Assembly: GCA_035079385.1 (NCBI GenBank)
Contig: JAVHKY010000054.1
Coordinates: 11,757,501-11,821,500, forward strand
Length of the DNA: 64,000 bases
Direction of reading: 5' to 3'
DNA from: Aspidiotus rigidus
Lineage: Eukaryota > Arthropoda > Insecta > Hemiptera > Diaspididae
Position 1 is the stretch's first letter, and each line of letters opens with the position of its first letter. The position numbers and the translations under genes are program-made. The notes under the pieces are model-generated. The model was not told the DNA's origin and ran no database searches. It worked only from the letters and a program-made list of their open reading frames with translations. Shown here piece after piece: positions 59,442 through 64,000 of this stretch.

Positions 59442-61996
59442 CGCTTGTGTGTCGCATGTGCAGCACCGCCCGTCATCCATTATGGAGTAGGTGCGGGTTG
59501 CGTATGCATTTAATATTGTTTCCTCCAAAACCGGAATCGACCCTTTCAGGTATAACTTCAGTGAAGGAGGAATCTCCTAGGCGAACCCCCTCTTCTACTC
59601 GGCAACTGCTAAGTTGCTTTGGCAACCGTCAAGCTGCAGTGCCCCCCTGGCACGCACAAAAACATAAGAACACTCACAACAACAAACACCACCACAATAC
59701 ACAATACAGTAGGTCACTGTTGGAGGTTCTTCATCTTCTTCTCTCTTCAGGGAAGATCTTGGTCCTCTTCTTCCTGCAGATCTGGATGTTGATGGTACGC
59801 AGGTGTTGAGTAGGCCATAGCGTGGTTCTGCATTTGCCTATTCCATTTCTGGTCCATCTTCCTCTTCATGATGGTGGCCGCAAATGCAGACACCTGGTTC
59901 CATGCTTCTTCGGAACCTAGCATGGTGGGTACCAGGCTACTCGGGTCGAGCGCTTCATCTACCCCGATCTCTTGGAGAGACCGACTAAGCTCGTCCCGCT
60001 CACGCCTCCACGCCTCACACTCAAATAAGGTGTGTTGTGGTCCATCATCTCGCCCTTGGTTACAGTGCGAACACGTTGCCTGCTCAACTTTCCTTAACTT
60101 CTCGTGAAGGTACTTGTTGAAGCAGCCATGGCCGCTTAACACCTGCGCCAGGTGAAAGTTCAGCTGATCATGGTGTCGGTTCATCCACTCATTAAGGTCG
60201 CGTATTAGCACACGGGTTGTCCATGTACCCAGCTCACTCTGGGCAATTCTTGCTTTCCATTTTACAAGCAAGGAGCGCCTGGCCTCCTGCTTGACCCGTA
60301 AAGCTTCTTGGTTGGTCGTCGTTCTCTTCTTTGCACCGCTCTCTCCTCAGCAAGGAGCTCGATTGGTGGTGAACGTGCTAATACACAAAGAGCCTCCGTC
60401 GAGACAGTGCGGTAGGCACTAACACACCTTAGCACAGCTCTTCGTTGGATCTTTACCATCTCTCTCCTTCGGTATGGTAACTTCATGCAGTCGGCCCATA
60501 CTGGCGCACCGTATAGGAGGATCGACAAGGCGGTGCTCATCATGATCCTTCTCCTTGCTTCTCTCGGTCCTCCCAGGTTCCTCATAAGGCGGCTTAGGTA
60601 TCCAACTACCCGGCCCGCCTTTTCCGCTGCCATCAGGAAATGGTGCCTGAAGCTCAGCGCTGAGTCAAACCAGATGCCCAGGTATTTCATTTGCTTCTTG
60701 ATTTCAATTTCCACACCTTGCAGGCGAAAGGTGGGTGGACTGAACTTCCGACGGGTCGTGAATAAAATGGCCTCCGTCTTACTTGCTGCTAGTTCAAGTC
60801 CTGCCGATTCGATCCAATGCGTCACATCCTCTAGGGCCCGGTTTACCCTGTTCTCCACCGCTACAGTTGCTCCGGCGGTGCATACCACCAGGGTGTCATC
60901 CGCATAGCAGATAAGCTTAACCCCCGGTGGCAGCTTCACCTTAAAGATTCCGTTAAATGCGACGCACCACAAAAGCGGCCCAAGGACCGACCCCTGCGGC
61001 ACCCCACAAGTGACAGGGCGCTTTACTGTACCAGCAGACGTCTCTGCTTGGATTTCACGGCAGCTAATAGCTACTGATCATCCTGAGCAGGTATGCGGGC
61101 ACTCCTGCGTTCACAAGAGCTTCCAATATCATCTTCCATGGGATTGAATTGAACGCATTTCTTATGTCGAGGCTGACGGCTGCGCAAAACTGACGCATAT
61201 CAATCGCTGACTTGGCTATCCTCTTCAGCCGGATCCCAGCACCTGATGTGCAGCGTCCAGTTTGAAAACCGTACTGGCTATCAGAGATTATATCTCTTTC
61301 CTTCAGATAGCTCTCCAAACGATTGGCTATCGCTCTTTCTAGAAGTTTCCCAACATTGTCTAGCAGACAAAGTGGACGGTAAGAGGATGGTAGACCAGGT
61401 GGTTTATCCTTCTTATCGATCAACGCTAGCCTGGCTTTCTTCCATCGCACAGGGAACAGTCCCCCAACAATTGCCGCATTGAATGTATCAACAAGCAATG
61501 CTGGGTCAACTGAATGTATGGCGCTCCAGACTGGATTTGGAACTGGAGCCTTCCAATACTAACCCCGCAGTCTATTGACTGCTGCATCCACCTCCTCGGT
61601 GCCTAGGAGGGATATACCATCCTCTTCTACTATTGGTAGCGTTACCATTGGTGGTGGCTGCTGTGGGAACAAGCCGTCAATGATTTGACCCACAACATCC
61701 GGCTCCATTCGGCTCATTGCTGAGAGGCCTTTTAGCTTCTTCAGCACCAACTTATGAGGCTTCCCAAACGGGTCGTCATCTGCCATTTCACATAGCTCTC
61801 GCCATGCAGCACTCTTGCTGTCCTTGATGGCCTTCTTCAGTCTTTTACGAGCCAGCTGATATTCGGGTGCAACCGCCCGCGCCCCTTCGCGGCCACTACT
61901 ACGCTGGTATATCCGGCGCTGACGGTTGCACTCTTTTCTCAATTCGGCAATCTTGTTGGTCCACCAGTAAACGGCTCTCCTCTTCTTTGGTGGACC
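59442..61996 (-). mobile_element. R1-type non-LTR retrotransposon, 5'-truncated and inactive
   Basis: Read on the reverse strand this is the 3' portion of an R1-clade LINE. The first preserved part (GPPKKRRAVYWWTNKIAELR) lies between endonuclease and reverse transcriptase. The RT follows, with SYRPLCLLDNVGKLLERAIA, FQTGRCTSGAG, SLDIRNAFNSIPW, PQGSVLGPLLW and the catalytic YADD (in LICYADDTLVV). The C-terminal domain has NFHLAQVLSGHGCFNKYLHE and a CSHC..H....C zinc knuckle. The endonuclease and first ORF are missing. The copy is broken by a TAG at about 61559-61561, a frame change near 61,060 and another near 60,330. A 14-bp duplication flanks it. There is no poly-A tail at its 3' end. Open segments: 62035-61559, 61498-61064, 61002-60262 and 60271-59747. 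Confidence 0.92.
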
Positions 61997-62010
61997 TATG
62001 TACGAGGTAT
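61997..62010. repeat. Target-site duplication of the R1-type LINE, copy 2
   Basis: TATGTACGAGGTAT, identical to 59428-59441, at the 5' end of the truncated LINE. Confidence 0.85.
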
Positions 62011-62740
62011 AGTACAGACAATAAGATATCAACATTCACCCTCTCACAGCCAAAGTCTCCTTCACAGCATCTCTCCTTTTCAAAAGATCAATTTCTTTTA
62101 TTTGAGCCTCGCGTTCTCCTTCCACCAAAACTCGACAAAACAGTTCGGATCGGTTTTGTACATCTCAGAGACGTAATACATCCCCTCACTTAGACATCAA
62201 GAAAACAAAAATAAGACAAATTGTTTTCCACGGTGCCGCGAAGCTTGTGGATCCCCGCTGCAATTGCAAAATTTGCAATGGCCTCTAATCATTCTTTGCT
62301 TGTGGAGCCGTTAATTTCCCCTCTTAAAATAATCCACGCGTCTGTGTACAACTCCATGATCGGAATCTTTCCAAGTCTTAAAATAAATCTAAGCCTCTCC
62401 CACCTTCAAAACCGCGACTTGCCAAAAAAACGGCTTACAATTTTCCTGAATGACCGCCCACAAAACAGATTTCCTGTCAAGTCCGCCTACTCCCACTACT
62501 GATATACACAGCTTTTAGGTCTTTACCGACTTTCCCACACTTCTTCTCCCTCCTCAGAACCACAGCCTCTTATTTATAAAATGAAAATCTTTTCAAGACC
62601 TAATGCTAAGAGAATATTCTGAAGTTGCGAGAATACGACTACCAATTAAATTGCAATGGCAGCGAGGAAGCCACTGTCCCGAGTCCCCTAGAGCCTGAAG
62701 TTTTTCAAAGTCCTGAAAATCATGACGTGACAACTTGAAT
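62011..62740. other. Gene-free stretch with weak coding-like text
   Basis: On the - strand 62405-62225 stays mostly open, with KIPIMELYTDAWIILRGEI and one stop; this could be a retroelement relic but is not assignable. The forward ORF 62221-62502 is the opposite-strand shadow of it or chance. 62450-62475 (CGCCCACAAAACAGATTTCC) resembles the family terminal motif. Confidence 0.3.
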
Positions 62741-63430
62741 GCGCTGCAATTTCAAGAAGCCGTTGTGGAGGTCGGAATTTTTCCAAGTCCATTTCCTATC
62801 ATATACAGTATAGCTCGGAGGTAGGATTTTTTTTAAGTCCCCTTCCTATCATATATAGCTAGAGGGTCGAAATCTTTCCAAGTCCCCCTCCTATCATATA
62901 TATGCTCGATGGTCGGTTTATATAGCCTAAAAGAAAGCCCCTTCGAGTAACTAGATATATAATCATACAACAATCGACTTGAACCCTTCTATGAGTCAGA
63001 TATGCAACGTTTCAAACACCATAAGACTTGGAGGTATTCTAAGTCCCCCTTCTACCATATCATGAAGTCCCCCCCCCCCCGTCATATCTAGCTCCAAGTC
63101 TGGGTCTTTGAAGTCACAATCTGATGACGTCATAGATCTAGTACGTCAACATTTTTCAGATCTCACGTGCCCCATAAAACAGGTTCTCGTCACCCCTCTT
63201 TCGACTCCGTTAAAAAACCCAAGAGTTTTTCAAGTCCCCCGCCTATCATATATAGCTCGAGAGTCGAAATTTGTTCCAGTTTTTCGCCGGACGGTGCACG
63301 ACGAATTTTTCAAAAAAAGGTTTCCAGATGAAATGTTGACTCTCGAGCTATGTATGATAGGAGGGGAACTTAGAAATAGAGACTTCATTAACGATGTTGA
63401 ACAAGGAACGCAGCCGAATTTGTTTCAGGA
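62741..63430 (-). repeat. Degenerate 45-bp satellite and CAGGGAACC-family fragments
   Basis: Units such as CCTATCATATATAGCTAGAGG with TTTCCAAGTCCCC, a C-run at 63067-63080, a CRE-like GATGACGTCATAG at 63123-63135, the second-subfamily end CATAAAACAGG and CTCCGTTAAAAAACCC, and the tail TTAACGATGTTGAACAAGG near 63389. The forward ORF 63108-63434 is satellite-derived. Confidence 0.7.
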
Positions 63431-63536
63431 ATGAGGTTTGTAGGCCTATTGGAAAACCCACTATCAATTCGACCTCTAGGGTAGTGTAGAACTGAATTGA
63501 GAAAACACCAATTTTCCAAAATCTCCTGCTATCATA

Positions 63537-63605
63537 TAAAGAAAGAAAGAAAGAAACTAAATAAATAGATAAATTAACTAGGTATGTAAATGAATGAATA
63601 AACCA
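63537..63605. repeat. AAAG and AAAT simple repeats
   Basis: AAAGAAAGAAAGAAAGAAAC followed by AATAAATAGATAAATT and AATGAATGAATAAA tracts. Confidence 0.9.
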
Positions 63606-63656
63606 AAAGATTTAAATAAATAATGTAAAAAATTGCATCACCGGACGGTACTTACA

Positions 63657-63758
63657 ACAGAAAAATTTATTTGAATTTTGCAGCTCTGCCGTCCACAAAT
63701 TTAAAAAAAGTTGAATTTGTGGATGGCAGAGCCGTAAAATTCAAATAAATTTTCCTGT
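63657..63758. repeat. Near-perfect hairpin, 45-bp arms and 11-nt loop
   Basis: The left arm 63657-63701 (starting ACAGAAAAATTTATTTG, with GCTCTGCC) pairs with the right arm 63714-63758. Only four positions are not Watson-Crick, and two of those would be G-U pairs in a + strand RNA. No known miRNA sequence is recognised. A tiny palindromic element is the alternative. Confidence 0.8.
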
Positions 63759-63769
63759 AAAAGAAATAA

Positions 63770-64000
63770 AAAAATAAATAAAGCTCAAGAAACGAAGCAC
63801 AATTTTTCAAAGTCCATTTGGGCTAGACGTCGGACGGTGAACGACAAACGGCAAATTTTTCAAAAAAAGCCCCACAGAAAAGGTTCTCTGTTAAAATTTC
63901 GACTCGCGACCCATAATAATTATAATATGATAGAAGTGACACTTATAGTGTTTGAGACATTGCATATCTGGTTCATTGAAGGGGCTGAGATCACTGCTGG
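63770..64000 (+). repeat. CAGGGAACC-family fragment at the window edge
   Basis: A GGACGGTGAACGACAAACGGC leader, CCCCACAGAAAAGGTTCTCTG version of the terminal motif, then GACATTGCATATCTGGTTC, the module also found near 20100 and 55920. It continues beyond the window. Confidence 0.55.

Overview
This is eukaryotic nuclear DNA, almost certainly from an insect. It is AT-rich, the genes have short exons and small GT-AG introns, and most of the window is transposon and satellite debris. The protein matches (Cdk9, importin alpha-1 clade, heme oxygenase, a COMM-domain protein) are general animal genes. A sap-feeding hemipteran such as a scale insect or mealybug would fit, but that is a guess from overall character. 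No bacterial operon, CRISPR array, rRNA or convincing tRNA was seen.

Layout. 1-22,000 holds almost no genes. It carries dispersed repeats, two LINE remnants, a 1.1 kb fold-back element (9355-10456), a 5 kb inverted-repeat composite (14625-19585) and, inside that, a (GA)n plus (ACAG)n microsatellite of about 2 kb. 22,000-24,760 holds a small orphan ORF, a complete heme oxygenase gene (- strand) and, head-to-head with it, a short COMM-domain gene (+). 27,450-30,880 is a complete seven-exon Cdk9 gene whose second intron contains nested transposons. 32,159-35,900 is a truncated DEAH-box RNA helicase paralogue whose large intron holds a 1.8 kb long-inverted-repeat element. 37,888-40,776 is a complete eight-exon importin alpha gene. 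40,800-59,400 is again repeat-rich: a hAT-type insertion with an empty-site paralogue beside it (44280-44718), a large 45-bp minisatellite array inside a transposon-like unit (45796-48833), an orphan retroposed sequence with a poly-A tail, and two short elements inserted into satellite-type sequence. 59,442-61,996 is a 5'-truncated R1-type LINE with a 14-bp target-site duplication. The window ends in more satellite and one very regular hairpin.

How parts relate. The genes are ordinary housekeeping loci (transcription elongation kinase, nuclear import receptor, heme catabolism, endosomal/NF-kB-related COMMD, RNA helicase relic) and do not form a pathway. The dominant theme is one repeat family, bounded by a CAGGGAACCTGTTTTATG motif and carrying a 45-bp minisatellite plus many TGACGTCA (CRE/ATF-type) palindromes, which recurs from base 1629 to the end of the window. 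Nothing here proves a new biological system. The strongest oddities are the leucine replacing the catalytic aspartate in the heme oxygenase distal helix, the EEPH motif II of the truncated helicase, and the minisatellite-bearing element family.
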